Shown: positions 11,566 through 24,496 of the stretch, piece after piece
Numbering within the stretch: the first letter of the stretch is position 1
How the letters are laid out: each line of letters begins with the position of its first letter
Assembly (NCBI GenBank): GCA_026874595.1
Contig: CM049308.1
Location: 72,266,624 to 72,330,623 of the forward strand
Length of the DNA: 64,000 nt
Origin: Sipunculus nudus
Lineage: Eukaryota; Annelida; Sipuncula; Golfingiida; Sipunculidae
Direction: 5' to 3'
Notes under the pieces: model-generated
Told to the model about the DNA's origin: nothing
What the model saw: the letters and a program-made list of their open reading frames with translations, nothing else
Database searches by the model: none
Program-made: the position numbers and the translations under genes

Positions 11566-14500
11566 GTGAGTATTCTCTTGCTTATATTGGTCACATATTT
11601 TATGGAACATTGTGTTGTTTATAGGCTAAACTAATGGCAAGGTTGTGGTTTTGCATGCAGCCCTAGTTAATTCTTTGTACAAAGACCCCAGGCCAAGGGC
11701 CCCTTCTTCACCCTAGAGTAAATTACATCATGTCTCAGGTACCAGTTAAAGCTTGGTCTTCATACACCTAATCAGTGTTGCTTTGATTGGATGGAAGCTT
11801 CATAGGAAGCTGAGGAAGGCCACAAGAAAGAATAGCTATATAGACTTGAAAGAGGAAAGGTTACTGGGTTTCACCACCAGGCACTGCTGCAGGGCCAAGT
11901 ATTTCAATCAGACCAAGGAATGTGGAGTATCCCATTGTGCATCTAACTCAAAAAATTTAAACTTGTGGCACCAGGCTGCCGTTTCCTTGTGCTGGCTCCC
12001 GGTGGTGAAACCCAGTAAACCCTGCTGAAGCAAGCAGTGGTTAATGTGCATAAACTACTGCAGTGTATGACCATGCACTGCATATGGAGTGCAGGGATCT
12101 GGATGTGATTAGAATCTGAAAATTTTAAATCTAAATTTCATGTGAATCATACAGTAGATTAGTATGCAGTAGGGTACTGGTATTTGGCAAGTATGCCATA
12201 AGACTTAAAATTTGTGCTAAAAGTAAGGTATCAGGTACAATGATCGATTCTGCAGCACAGAATTGAGTAACAAGTCTGTTAAAAAAGTTTTGATATTTTA
12301 AGTTTAATGGAATCCTAGGAATTTAAAGTTCACCTAATGAAATAAGCTGCCTGAAAGTTTTAAAGTTTAATCTCTTATAGTAATCTGGAGTGATGTTTTT
12401 TAGAAAAATCTAAATCTGCTGCAGAATATTTTGCAATGTTTAATGTATTTTACCCTCCTATCCTCCGTCAGTTTTTATCATGGGCAGGTGATCCTGGCTC
12501 GTGAATGATTCAGGAAATTTAAGTGGGTATTTTTTTCTTCTACTGTCAGACATGCTGTGGCAGGATGTAAACAGGCTATGATAAAAAACCTAAGGACAGT
12601 AACATTTCTCTGGATTCTGACACTGAACATGTCCAAAAGGTCAGGACCCGATATAAGTCGCAGCTGTAGTATGGATCATTATAGAGGAGTCAGTCCCTGT
12701 TATGGCATCCACCACATGATGTCAAATATCACGTTTATCAAACAGAATTCTGTTGCAGCATCCACAACAAAAATTTTTACTGATTTTTCAGTGTTAATTT
12801 CCAAGAATAATAACTGATGAGGAGGAATAAATGTAAAATATGCCGCTACAGCGAATTACTTTTATGATGATTACATGATTTTATGGATAACATTCCCTAC
12901 TGCAATTAAGTCCTCACCCACTCTTTACATTTTGTGTTCACTTCCAAAGAACAGGTGTACCTGAATTTTTAATTACTAATTTTATTTGTATGGTATAGAA
13001 AAATGTTTTGCTGGCAGAGATCAAAAGTCAAAGCGCCCACATCTTACCATCTTGGATGCTTCATCTTTTATATGTCATTGTTTTTCTGAACAGTTACAGT
13101 CTGTTGAAGTCACTGAAGTCTTAATTATTCCTTTGATTAATAATATAAAACTTGCCTTTGGTAATTCTTTGGCTTCTATAATTTCATTTTCATAGGTATA
13201 AAGGCATCATCAGCATGGCAGCTCATACAAACAGAAAATTTAGTAATTATAAAAAAGAATACTTAAGTAATTTACAGATATATAACACTTGAATATTTAA
13301 CATCATATTCCTGAACTTTCAGTCAACAGGGATCATCAGCATGGCAATCAGTCCATCTCCATGGCCTAAAAACACCATTTTTGTCTTTTTACATCAGAAC
13401 TATTTTGAATAAGTGAATAGTTCAGGTACATAAAATAAATTTTTAATTTTCTCTTGGTATTCATTGAGAAAAAAGAGAATGTGGCTTTCCTGTTCTTGTT
13501 AATAGAGTTTTTACAGAAACAATTTAAATCCCAGCATAAGCTGCTGCATAGGTCTTTTGTGGACCTGACCTTTTCTGCAGGAAGTAGTTCCTGCCTGGAA
13601 TTCAGAACACAGTGAGTCATTTCCAGAGAAGCAACTGGGACTTGCACCATCTGAGAAGACCTTTCGACTTTCCCCCCGAAAGCACACACCTTAGTGTGTC
13701 CTGTGATAAGGTGTATGTATATGTAAGTGTCTACTTGGCTAGATTGACAAGTGTTTTCACAAATATATAATCATGTAGTTTCTGAACATTAGAATTATAT
13801 CCCAACTATTAATGAATCTGTTGGCCTGTATGAAAATGCACAGAGGTATGGGATTTTATCCTATGTGATCTCCAACATCATAGAAACCAGGAGTTTTCTG
13901 TTCATGGAGAAGCACACTATTCTGAAAAAAAAGTGTGTGGGCTACTTGTTCAGTACAAGGGTTGAGATAAGCAAGGTTTTCTTATGTAAATTTATAAATT
14001 CTTGATGGTTTATAATTATTTATTATTTTTACTCATTTATAAAATGAGTTCTCAGCCTGAATGTAAAAGTGTCTTGACTAAGATATCTGTGACTTAAATA
14101 CATACATGCATGTAATGAATATCCAATAATTTATATAGAATTACAGTTTACAAATAAAAAGAGAACGGTGCTAATTAAATAATTATGGTTACAGCATGTT
14201 ACATGAAAACTTTCTTGTTCAGTAACACTGCCCATGGCAATGACATTATCTGTCAGACATGCATAGGTCATCCATACCTGGCTTATAAAAAAAGAGACCA
14301 TTGAGTTGATTAATTTTAAGTTCTGTTAATTATACTTTTAACAAATTAATATGTTAATATATGAGAGAAGAATTTGATTTTAAGATATATTTACCATTAA
14401 ATGCTTTGACACAGTTTCAAATTGTAGTTTTTCACCATTATGACTTGGTGTCACTATTTAAGGGAACACCAATTGTTGCTGATGTTACTTGCCTCAGTCA

Positions 14501-15055
14501 AGCTTTTCACTGAGTTTTGTCACTGGTTTTCTAATGGGAAATGTCTGTCTAGTGCCTCGAGGCGATTCTCTGATGGCAGCTATCACTGATTAAGACCCTG
14601 ATCATGTGGATGAAAACAGGACAGGAGACTTCTGTTTTGCAGTCCAGTCTGTGTACACAAGATGCAGCCCTTTTATGATTAATTCTGACAGACACCTAAC
14701 ATGTTTTATTAGGAAGAAAATTGAAAAATTTCTTATCACCCAGGTTATAAGTAAACATTGATTCTGAAGGGACAAAAACATTTTGTTTTTCTTCTTTCTT
14801 CTTCGTCATTTAAGGGCTCAAGTGGATATAGTGAATTTGGGACTCAAGCACTCAAAAATATTTATAATCTGATTTTAAGTACCTGTTATCATGGTGATAA
14901 TCTGTATTTTATTATTTTAAAAATCCCACTAAAAATCACTTTAAATATTATTTAACTGTATATATGGTATTCTTAGGATCTTACATAAACAAGTAGGTAA
15001 CACATATGTCTGGATAAAAGCTTTGATGATCCAGTGCTGCTACTCAATACTTTTT
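11566..15055. other. Start of ALK intron a-b, no recognised gene
   Basis: The sequence begins with the gtgagt donor. It contains short ORFs (for example 11753-12028 plus, 13366-13689 minus) that show no recognisable domain and no splice support. Slightly GC-richer stretches near 14460-14700 could be regulatory, but nothing specific was seen. Confidence 0.55.
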
Positions 15056-16066
15056 AGCTCAGCTGACAATAAGTCATCTGAGCTATAGTCATTGTCCATT
15101 ATCCGTCGCCGTCCGTCTGTCCGTCCGTACTAAGATGTGGCACATTTTGAAACCGTAAGACCTAGGAATTCAAAATTCGGCATAATGTTAGATGTCCCCA
15201 AGATCTCCTACCAAGCTGAAAACTGGGTCTTTGCGACTTCGTTCCTTTGAGAAATAAAGTAAAAACCTCAATTTTTAGCGAACCTGTGAGCTTATGCCAT
15301 GGTGCAGCGTCGTGTCTTACGTCATCTGTACGTTAACCATAGCTATCTCAAAAACAGCAAGTGCTAGCATCACCAAATTTTTTACAAATAATCAGTCATC
15401 TGAAAAACTCTTATCGGATTTTGTTTATTTTTTTTCTAATTGTATTTTCTTAGATTTTATAGGGAAAAAGCTAAAAAAGCTTTAAAAATCTTCTTCTCTG
15501 AAACTTTCCAGCCAAATTGTCCAATATTTCAGAGAAATAATTCCTGGAACAATCTCTCTCAAGTTTGTTCGAATGGTTCCAGTTCAGAGATTTTTGGCCG
15601 AGTTACAGGAGGTTGAACTTAGTCATCTGTCCACAAAAGCCCAATAAAATTAAAATCTCAGAAACGGCTAGAGCTATAATCACCAAATTTTATACCTATG
15701 TTTGTCACATATGTCATATCTGAAATTGAGGTATTGGTGGCGCCACCTACATTGATGTGTTTTTTACAACCGAAAATGTAATTTTAAACTCTTCTAGCTT
15801 ATACAATGATTTACGATGAAACTGTTAAGCTGATTGGTTTAAACTTTACAAGAATTATTCTAAGTTAGGGTTCTGCCAGTTTTATAAGAATAGATTGGGT
15901 AAATACAGCTTAAATAAGCATTGTAGCCAATTGAAAAAGGCTTTCTGTGTTTAAAAACAGATTTGACAACATGCTGAGTTTCATCATCCAAGTCAAGAGG
16001 GCACTCAGTACAAACAGGTGGGGTCCAGACATCACCATGGCTACTGACCTGGCTTTGGGGGGGGGG

Positions 16067-16128
16067 GTCTAGACAATGTGTCTAGACGTCTAGACACAGC
16101 GTCTTGACGTCTAGACACAATGTCTAGT
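16067..16128. repeat. Palindrome cluster of GTCTAGAC motifs
   Basis: Four perfect copies of GTCTAGAC (16067, 16080, 16088, 16109) and one variant, GTCTTGAC (16101), lie in about 60 bases directly after an 11-base G run. The central 16077-16098 is a perfect 22-base palindrome. GTCTAGAC is the known palindromic Smad-binding element, but a DNA-structural or repeat origin is equally possible. Confidence 0.75.
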
Positions 16129-16199
16129 GCTGAATTCCCAGATTATTGGAACTTTATCTTTAAACTGCTTGAAAAAACTTGGTTTGCATTTTAAGCGAA

Positions 16200-17804
16200 T
16201 CTGGGTTTATCATCAGGTCACATGTGAACTGCTGTGCCCTCATTTTTGGTTGACCTCTGACCTTTCCTTGCTGCCAAGCGTCCATTTGTGTGTCTATTTC
16301 CACACATAAACCCACATATCTTGGGAACTGTTTGATCGATCAGGCTAAAAATTTTGCACCAAATATAGCCTTTTATAACATACACTAAAAATGGTGGCGC
16401 CACCTGCAACCACTCGTGCACAGCGTCCATCTGTTCATCTGCCTTGGGATAATATCACTCATATCTCAGCAGTGGTTTGACTTATCCACCTAAAATTTTG
16501 CAGGTTTATACATCCTGGACAGCTTTCTTGATTTTATTATAGGTGTCGCCACCTACATTTATGTTTACTCTGCAGACATCTAAGCCCATATTTCGGGAAC
16601 CGTTTGACCAATTGGGCCAAAATTTTGCTTGTATATAAATCTCACATAGCTCTTCATCATAGGCAAAACTGGTGGTGCCACCTGCAACCACTTATGCACA
16701 GCGTCCATCTGTTCATCTGCCTTGGGATGAAATCACTAATATCTCAGCAGTGGTTTACTTTTCCACCTGAAATTTTGCAGGTTTATACATCCTGGACAGC
16801 TCTCTTAATTTTATGACAGGTGGCGCCACCTACATTCATGTTTACTCTGCAGACATCCAAGCTCATATCTCGGGGACCGATTGGGCCAAAATTTTGCTTG
16901 TATATAGATCTCACATAGCTCTTCATCATAGGCAAAACTGGTGGTGCCACCTGCAACCACTTATGCACAGCTTCCATCGGTTCTTCTGCCTTGGGATAAA
17001 ATCACTAATATCTCAGCAGTGGTTTACTTTACCACCTGAAATTTTGCAGGTTTATACATCCTGGACAGCTCTCTTGATTTTATGACAGGTGGCGCCACCT
17101 ACATTCATGTTTACTCTGCAGACATCTAAGCTCATATCTCGGGAACCGTTTGACCGATTGGGCCAAAATTTTGCTTGTTTATAGATCTTACATAGCTCTT
17201 CATCATAGGCAAAACTGGTTGCGCCACCTGCAACCATTTGTGCACAGCGTCCATCTGTTCATCTGCCTTGGGATAAAATCACTAATATCTCAGAAGTGGT
17301 TTGACTTATCCACCTGAAATTTTGCAGGTTTATACATCCTGGACAGCTTTCTCGATTTTATGACAGGTGGCGCCACCTACATTCACGTTTACTCTGCAGA
17401 CATCCAAGCTCATATCTTGGGAAAAGTTTGACCGATTGAGGCAAAATTTTGCTTGTGTATAGATCTCACATAGCTCTTCATCATAGGCAAAACTGGTGGC
17501 GCCACCTGCAACCACTTATGCACAGCGTCCATCTGTTCATTTGCCTTGGGGTAAAATTACTCATACCTCAGAAGTGGTTTGACTTATCCACCAGACATTT
17601 TGCAGGTTTATACATCCTTGACAATTTTCTCGATTTTATGACTTATGGCACCACCTACATTCATGTTTACGCTGCAGAAATCCATGCAAATATGCAACAC
17701 ACCTCACTCTATTCCCCTTGCCACTTAATCCATGCCTCACTTCACCCGTCCCACTCTGATTTCTGCAGATACACATAGTCGCTTGTCCACTACCCATATT
17801 CTAG
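16200..17804 (+). mobile_element. Family B Helitron-like element, copy 4 (5' end divergent or truncated)
   Basis: Four to five tandem units of about 270-278 bp are seen, marked by GGTGGCGCCACCTACATT at 16819, 17088 and 17366 and related blocks at 16542 and 17648. The 3' end (17750-17804) has GCAGATACACATAGTCGC, a degenerate hairpin and ATATTCTAG|TTTT, matching the other family B ends. The 5' hairpin GTATCC...GGATAC is absent; similarity to the other copies starts near the GGTCACATGTGAACTG block. Open frames across the units (for example 16813-17085) are periodic by-products. Confidence 0.7.
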
Positions 17805-17976
17805 TTTTAAAATGTCCTAGTCTGAAACTTGCAGGTCTGAAACATCCATATTACTGAAATCATGACTAAGGTATATATGCAGGACTTAAGAGGATCAATA
17901 TTAAATTTTAAAAATAAACCTCCATTCATACTCCCAAACTTTGCACAGGTTCGCATTAGGCCTGTAGGCCTTGTTT

Positions 17977-20420
17977 ATCAAAAACCTTTTTTCACACTTC
18001 AGGACTGCCTAATATCAAAACCACTTATCTGTTTTTCGTCATATTTGCCATAAATATTCCTCTATATAGTTCCTATGTACATGCCAGAAATCAGATCTGT
18101 ATCATATAATTTAAAAAAAATTATGGGCCCAAACATATTGCCATTTGATAAAAAATCAGGAAAATTTTGCCCAAATTTGACCATGGCACGTTTTTTTTCT
18201 CGTAAGTATAGTTAATTTATTTTTCACAGCTGGGATCCATGTGGATTTAATCAGTTGAATTATGTAATTTGAAAGTAAAAGCTTAAAAATTATTCTAATT
18301 ATTGAAGTTTATCAGATGCTCTTATGTATTTGCATTTTGTATATTCAAGACCCCACTCTTGCTTACTACAGCCTTGCCCAGGTAACCTTATGAGTGATGC
18401 ACACTGGCAGAAGACCCCTGCTGTAATAAACATACACTTATTCTCATGGGCACTACCCTTACACCACCCCCCCCTCCTCCACCACCACATTCACAAAATA
18501 TATTCCAATAGAAGATTTGTTATTGTCAACTGTATTTCTTTAAATGTAAAGCTGTTTTTGATCCAATGTGCACAACTTTTCTTGAAATATTAATTCAAGA
18601 AGTAATCCATGAGATGCCACATTGTTCTGATGTAGCATTTTTAAGAAATTATTTCCTTTTAAATAATTAAACAAAATATAATTTAATGCATCAGTAGGCA
18701 TAATTTGATAATATATGAAACAAATCATGGATAAATAAAGGTGCAATACACAATTGTGAATTCTGGAGTGTTATTTTCATATATTTATTGCTTTGCAAAT
18801 TTAAAAAATATATTTAAAAAAAAAAAGAAATATATCTGTGTGCATAATGTGATTTAACCTGACTAAATTAAGTAGAAATGTTGATGCAATTTAGATTTGT
18901 GAATAAATTTAAATATTCACATATATATGATATACTGTTAATATATAGTAAAAATTATAAACTTAAAAAAAATGACTTAACAAAAGAATAAATAGGATCT
19001 AATGCAGATAATTGTTCATTGTTTTCCTGTCTCCATAGAATGGAAATTAAAGTTATTTGCTTTGTTTTCCATCTCTCTGCTTGTTTGTAAATATTTTTAA
19101 AAAATTTCATTTAAATTAAATTTTATCCTTAACGTATATGCAGAGGTGCTGTAACTCCCACCAGTCCCTGTTTTAAAGCACCATTTAATTTAATACCGTA
19201 TACTGCATTTGTATCCAAAGGTGTTGTAAATCTCCCCCCCCCCCCCCAGTTATTGAGCCATAGTTCCTGAGCACTGAGGATAGTATTTTTATTGCAACTT
19301 AAAAAATCTATGGTGATGCAGTCACAATCAGCTGAGCGCCATGACCCATGGGTCCCTTGTGGGTTGTATGGTTGTAAACTGACTAGTGATGCAAGGATAA
19401 AACACAATACCTTGCCCTGAATGACAGATCAAGGTATGATCAATCTGTGGAACCATGCTCAACCATCATGATCAAGAACCAGTCCTGGGCAAAGCAGTTA
19501 ACTTGCAATGTGTAATGTAAAGGTCGAAATGAAATCAGAGAAAGCTCTTAGAAAAACAATGGTGCAACTGTAACACAGGTTAATTTTATAATGGTCAAAA
19601 CCTTTCAAATATGGGTAAGGCCTGGGAAAAGACTATCCATCTCCTTTATATATGTCTCCAAATATTTCTTTGTGAGTGTGAATGTCCAGCATAAGCTAAA
19701 GTTAAGCATGCCATGGACATCACACACCGTCCAACATACAACTTTAGGTCAGAACTTTGGAAGTCATACTCAGTGGTCCACTGCAGTAACCAATCAGCTA
19801 TAATGTAAATCTTGTAGGTTTAATTTATTACATTTTGATATATTGTTTCTGTTTTAATGAGTAGGCAGGAAAATGTTGTGTGTAGGCAGGAATGCTTGAT
19901 TAAATTGAATAAAGAAATGATAGTTTGGAACAGGCAATCAATCAGAGATAATTTTTTCCTAATTAATGTTCATTATTTAATCCCTGTTGCTCATTTCCAT
20001 GACAATTAATGTTCAAAAATTGATGCAGTATTCAATAGAAAGGATCTCCCACTCAAGGTTCTTATTTAATACGTGCATGTAAAATTCTCATGAGGAGGCC
20101 TGAATTATTAAACTAGATCGCTCATGGTGCATGATATTTTAATTTGCTGCCAAGATTGCCTAGATCCCAGCATGAAGTAGGAAGTTAACTGTCAGTGTCA
20201 TTATTATTAAGTTGTTCTCTCTTGTTATTTACCAGAGGTACTCAGATTATTGTTGTTTGTGTGTTATAAAAAAAAGTTAGATAAAATTTGATGAGAACAG
20301 TCTGATTTTCTGTAGGTGATAAATAAAATGGAAAATGGAAGAAAATAATGGTGTCATTAATAAGTTTTTAACAAATGTGTTATAAACTTGTACATGTAAG
20401 TATACTTGAAAAATGTGGTG

Positions 20421-20421
<1 letters not shown>
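17977..20421. other. Intron sequence without recognised genes
   Basis: AT-rich. It contains a C homopolymer near 19235-19248 and an isolated family A 3' terminus at 19327-19355 (CAGCTGAGCGCCATGACCC with the ATGGGTC palindrome half). No gene was recognised. Confidence 0.55.

Positions 20422-20473
<52 letters not shown>
20422..20473. repeat. (TA)n microsatellite
   Basis: About 25 uninterrupted TA dinucleotides. An apparent minus-strand ORF (20357-20539) is a poly-Ile/Tyr artefact of this tract. Confidence 0.95.
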
Positions 20474-20476
<3 letters not shown>

Positions 20477-20570
20477 CAGTACACAGAGTAAGTTAAATAG
20501 AGCATCAATTCCTGACTTTTCATATTCAAGCCTTGTCAAACTTACCTTGAACTTTTGGGCTTGTAAAATA

Positions 20571-21320
20571 CAGTGGAGTCAGTCTTGATTCACTTGTACC
20601 AGGGAATTATTTAGACTACAGAGTCAGGCCTCCTGTGTGAGTGTTACCTTAGATTTCTGTAGACTGCAGTGTCACATCTCTGATGTCACTGTTACCTGGA
20701 AACACTTTAAACTGCAGTGTCAGGTCTCCTGTGTCACTAAAACATGGAGTTTCTTTAGACTGCAGTGCCAGGTCTCATGTGTTACTGTTACCTGGAAATT
20801 CTTTAAACTGCAGTGTCCGGTCTCTTGTGTCACTACAACATGGAGTTTCTTTAGACTGCAGTGTCAGGTCTCCTGTGTCACTGTTATCTGGAAATTCTTT
20901 AGACTGCAGTGTCAGGTCTTCAGTGTCACTGTTATCTGGAAATTCTTTATACTGCAGTGTCAGGTCTCCTGCGTCACTGTTATCTGGAAATTCTTTATAC
21001 TGCAGTGTCAGGTCTCCTGCGTCACTATTACCTGGAGGTTCTTTAGTCTGCTGTTTCAGGTCTCCTGTGTAACTGTTATCTGGATATACTTTATACTGCA
21101 GTGTCAGGTCTCTTGTGTCACTGATTCCTGGAAATTGTTAAGACTTCAGGGTTATGTTTCCTGTGTCACTGTTACCTGGAAACTCTTTAGGCTGCATTGT
21201 CAGGTCTCCTGTGTCACTATAACCTGGAGTTTCTTTAAACTGCATTGTCAGGTCTCTTGTGTCAATTTTACCCGGAAATCATTATGAATACAGAGTCAGG
21301 TTCTTATGTCATTAATACTG
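20571..21320. repeat. 48-bp minisatellite with open frames (about 14 copies)
   Basis: Direct repeats of a 48-base unit like CTTTAGACTGCAGTGTCAGG then TCTCCTGTGTCACTGTTACC then TGGAAATT. Copies are closest to each other centrally and decay at both edges. 48 is divisible by three, so a 216-codon plus frame (20637-21287) is open as 16-residue repeats of the type FKLQCQVSCVTVTWKF. A second frame is open from 20683. There is no splice or regulatory support for coding. Confidence 0.9.
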
Positions 21321-24317
21321 GAAACTTTATCTTTTTCTCTTTTGTCATATATTATAAATGAATAATTTAACATACAAAACAGCATACTTTTCACTTTAAT
21401 TGAAACTTTTGTCATCTGCTAGGAGTATATGTAATGTCAGGAAAGGATAAAACTGCAACACTGATAATCCAGCTTAAATAATACATGAAATACTGGTAAT
21501 CTACTATGGATAAATATTTGAAATCGTGATATTCTGGTTTAAATGAAATTTGAAATCCCATCAGATCATGTACAAGCTGTGGATAATCAACTGAGGCAGC
21601 TAGAGTGTACCTTTTGAAACATGAAAATCAAGTAAGCTGATTGGCTCTTGCTGACTGATAACAATATCATCATATTTTAGACTAATGTCTGTCAGGCATT
21701 TGCTGTAACACCTGTCAACCTGATATCTTTATATGACAGATTGGTTTTCAGTCGTGACTCAGTGTTTATAAATACACATGCAAATGCAATGAAATATCAA
21801 ATTCATTTGAGATATTTTGAAAATGCACTGACAATTCATTTAGGTATGATACATGATATATGTATTCTGTGAAGAGAATTAGCTGAATTAAGCTAGTCCT
21901 GGAATGCTACCTAAATGGAGTAATCTTTTTATAATTATTTACCCTCTTTAGAATTGCATTTACAAAGCAACCGTTTTCCTCTGTTCATTTAAATGCAAAT
22001 GAAATTTCATTGAGTTTTGCATAAAAATGGAAATGTGACATTTTAAATGCAAATGCAAAATCATTTGCATTTATAAATGTCACATTTGCATAATTCAAGG
22101 CTGCTGTGTGATGAGTGTAACTGTAAACTTTATTTAAAATAGATGCATTAATTTTAAATGGTTGAAAATATTTCAAGTTTTCATTGGTGAAATATTACCT
22201 ATTTAATTATCACTTGGATAATAGATATTACAAGGAACACATGCAGGCAAGCAAGGAATTTCAAATGCAGAGCTATATTTGCCTTAACACTCTTATTTAG
22301 CATCTTATTGCAATATTTCCATCCAATATAGATTAAAAATGTACTTGAAATTGTGATGATACTGATATGAAAACATACTTTTTTCATAATATCCATCCTG
22401 GTAGACCGAAAGAAAACCATATCAGCTCCCCAATTTGTGTCAATACAGTTAAACCTGTGTTATGAGACCGCCCATGGATCTGGCCAAAAGTGGTCTAAAT
22501 TCACCGGTGATCTTATAAGACTGGTCAGTTTTAATAAGTGTGAATTATTTTGGTTTACCCAAGGGTATAGTCTTAATACACAGGTGGTATTATGACAGAT
22601 GTAGACTTTCAGATATTTTCACTGCAGTTATATTGGGGGTAGAATGAAAATTTGTGATGATCGGGAATCTGCCTGTTTAAAATGATAATTCCCAATTGTT
22701 GCAGAAACACTTGAGAATTTCCATTATTCCCAGGGGGAACATGAATCAATTCTTACTACATACCTCATAATTCTCATTTGTCCTAGGAAAATAATTCTCA
22801 TTTGTCATGGGAAAATTATGAATCCTCATTAATCCTGGAAAAAATAAGAACCCTCTTTTTTCCATAAGCTTTTCAGGTCCTTGTTCTTAACTGGAGGGAT
22901 ATACTTTTATACTAGTTGAAACAGGTTCAATACAGAAACATTTTAAAAAATTTAAAGGTGCACCTGAATTGATAATTCCTGTTCCTTGTAAATCACGTGG
23001 GCCTGGTGATCAAGACACAAAGGTAAAGTCATAATAAATATCATAAAACTCAGAGGCTATAATGGATTAAATTGAAAGAAAAAGCTGGTCAGAACCAGCA
23101 AGTAATAGAATGGATTCAGTCCTTGTATGCCCGATAGAAAAATCACACTTACATAATGCAAGTTTATCTCTCATGATTATATTTTTTTTTTATGTTTTAT
23201 TGACAAGCATTTTTACATTCTTTATCCTTATATGTGGCTCCAATTTCTTACAGTGGTGGATTTTAACATGCTTTAAACTTAAATATCTGACTTGAAAGGA
23301 TTGTGACACCTGCATCAGAGTTCATAAAGACCTGAGAATTCTCTGTTGGTCTTACACCAGCCAGCTAATAGACCTGTTAATTAAGTTTGCTAATAGTATC
23401 ATGTGGTTTGTAATTTACAGGTATCTAGCATTGATAGTCCTCTGCAGGTTACCTGCAGCACTGAAAAACTCAATTAAGGACTGACAAACTCAATTAAATC
23501 AGGATTTATTTAAACATGTAAACTCTTTGGCAGCCACCAATCATTGTTCACATATCATTATTTGTTTGACAGGAGTTATTATATAAATAGTGTTAAATGT
23601 ATTGAAGAAACTGATATCTTCCAGTACCGGTATCTCATTGGAAAGATAATGGAGCTCAGTTTTGAATAAAATTATGGTTTTAGCTTGTGGCAAAAGCTGA
23701 GTGAAATCATTTATACCCTGAGCCAAAAGGAAATATTGCAAAATTAGGTCCCCTACACCATTTGCAACTAATTAAGAAGTTAGAATTTTGATTCCATCTA
23801 ACTTGCCATACAAATAATTTAATGGATCATTGAACTTTTTCCATACAATACATAGGAAAGAGTTAAAAAAATTGATATATTGATCACTGATAGTATATAC
23901 AACAATTGACTTTTGGAAAGATAAAAAAAATCAATCTTCACCTGACTGAAGGGAAACAGTATCTTCCTTGTAAGAAAAAGAGAATAATGTTATCTGTTGT
24001 CAACCAGAAAATTTAAGCAGTTGAAAACCAGCTTAAATTACTACTCGATCTATTCTTTAGGAGTTGCCACAGTTAAAATGGTGAATACCTTGGATTTGTA
24101 ACTTTATCACAGTATAGCAGTTAACACATTAAAGGTATTTAAATGCATGATCTTTTTCTCAAAAATTTAATGTAATTAATTACTCATTAAAAAGTGGTAA
24201 TCCTATTGTTATTAAGTACAGAACCTGTAACAAAATAAAATTACCTGTGGTCAAAAACCCTAAATTATCATTTTAGTCATATTAAGAGAAACAGTACCAT
24301 AAAAGGAGCTTACCATA
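21321..24317. other. Intron sequence, no recognised gene
   Basis: AT-rich. Apart from the 22027-22091 hairpin, it contains a degenerate MITE-like start at 22444 (TACAGTTAAACCTGTGTTAT with GAGACCGCCCATGG) similar to the element at 24318. Its right end near 22605 is unclear. No coding sequence was recognised. Confidence 0.5.
22027..22091. repeat. Long near-perfect hairpin with octamer motifs
   Basis: The arms 22031-22055 and 22062-22087 pair over 25 bases with one single-base bulge around a 6-base loop (CAAAAT), and pairing continues weakly to 22027/22091. ATGCAAAT or its complement occurs at 22047, 22063 and 22084, with further copies at 21993 and 21778. It could be a fold-back repeat, a small-RNA hairpin, or a POU-site cluster. 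Confidence 0.75.
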
Positions 24318-24494
24318 CAGTGTAACCTGTTTGAAAGACCACCTCCCTAATAAGACCACCCGTCAATTCAGACACCCTTTATTAAACCAAAAGCATTCAC
24401 ATTGGTTATAACTGACCTGTCTGCTTTAAGCTAAGATCAGCTGTGAATTAGACCCCTTTTAGCCATGGATGGTCTCATACCACAGGATCCACTG
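24318..24494. mobile_element. Short pogo/Tigger-like MITE with TA flanks
   Basis: The 177-base element starts CAGTGTAACCTGTTTGAAAG and ends CACAGGATCCACTG, with imperfect terminal inverted repeats continuing into GACCACC / GGTCTCATACC. It is flanked by TA on both sides. CAGT ends with TA duplication are typical of Tc1/mariner-pogo derivatives. It is non-coding. Related degenerate copies are seen at 22446 and 57558. Confidence 0.65.
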
Positions 24495-24496
24495 TA

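Larger units (their letters stand above)
15056..17976 (+). repeat. Composite repeat cluster: family A 5' fragment, family C, nested family B core
   Basis: 15056 starts the family A 5' hairpin motif (AGCTCAGCTGAC...GTCATCTGAGCT) followed by CCGTCCGTC runs. At 15278 a different 5' motif, GCGAACCTGTGAGCTTATGC, starts family C, whose core (15278 to about 15770) is closely similar to 29541-30000. Its presumed 3' end is CACAGGTTCGC (17944-17954), the exact reverse complement of GCGAACCTGTG, then the hairpin AGGCCTGTAGGCCT (17958-17971) and TTGTTT. Family B core units occupy about 16200-17804 in between. Element boundaries are inferred from motif pairing. Confidence 0.6.

Noticed and set aside
11753-12028. 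91-codon ORF shortly after exon a
   Set aside because: No domain, no splice continuity with the ALK frame and no start context; treated as chance.
16218-17778. Series of similar ORFs on both strands (for example MVAGGATSFAYDEELC...)
   Set aside because: They recur once per 270-280-bp family B unit on both strands, so they are repeat shadows and not a gene family.
20357-20539. Membrane peptide encoded on the minus strand
   Set aside because: The poly-Ile/Tyr stretch is the (TA)n microsatellite.
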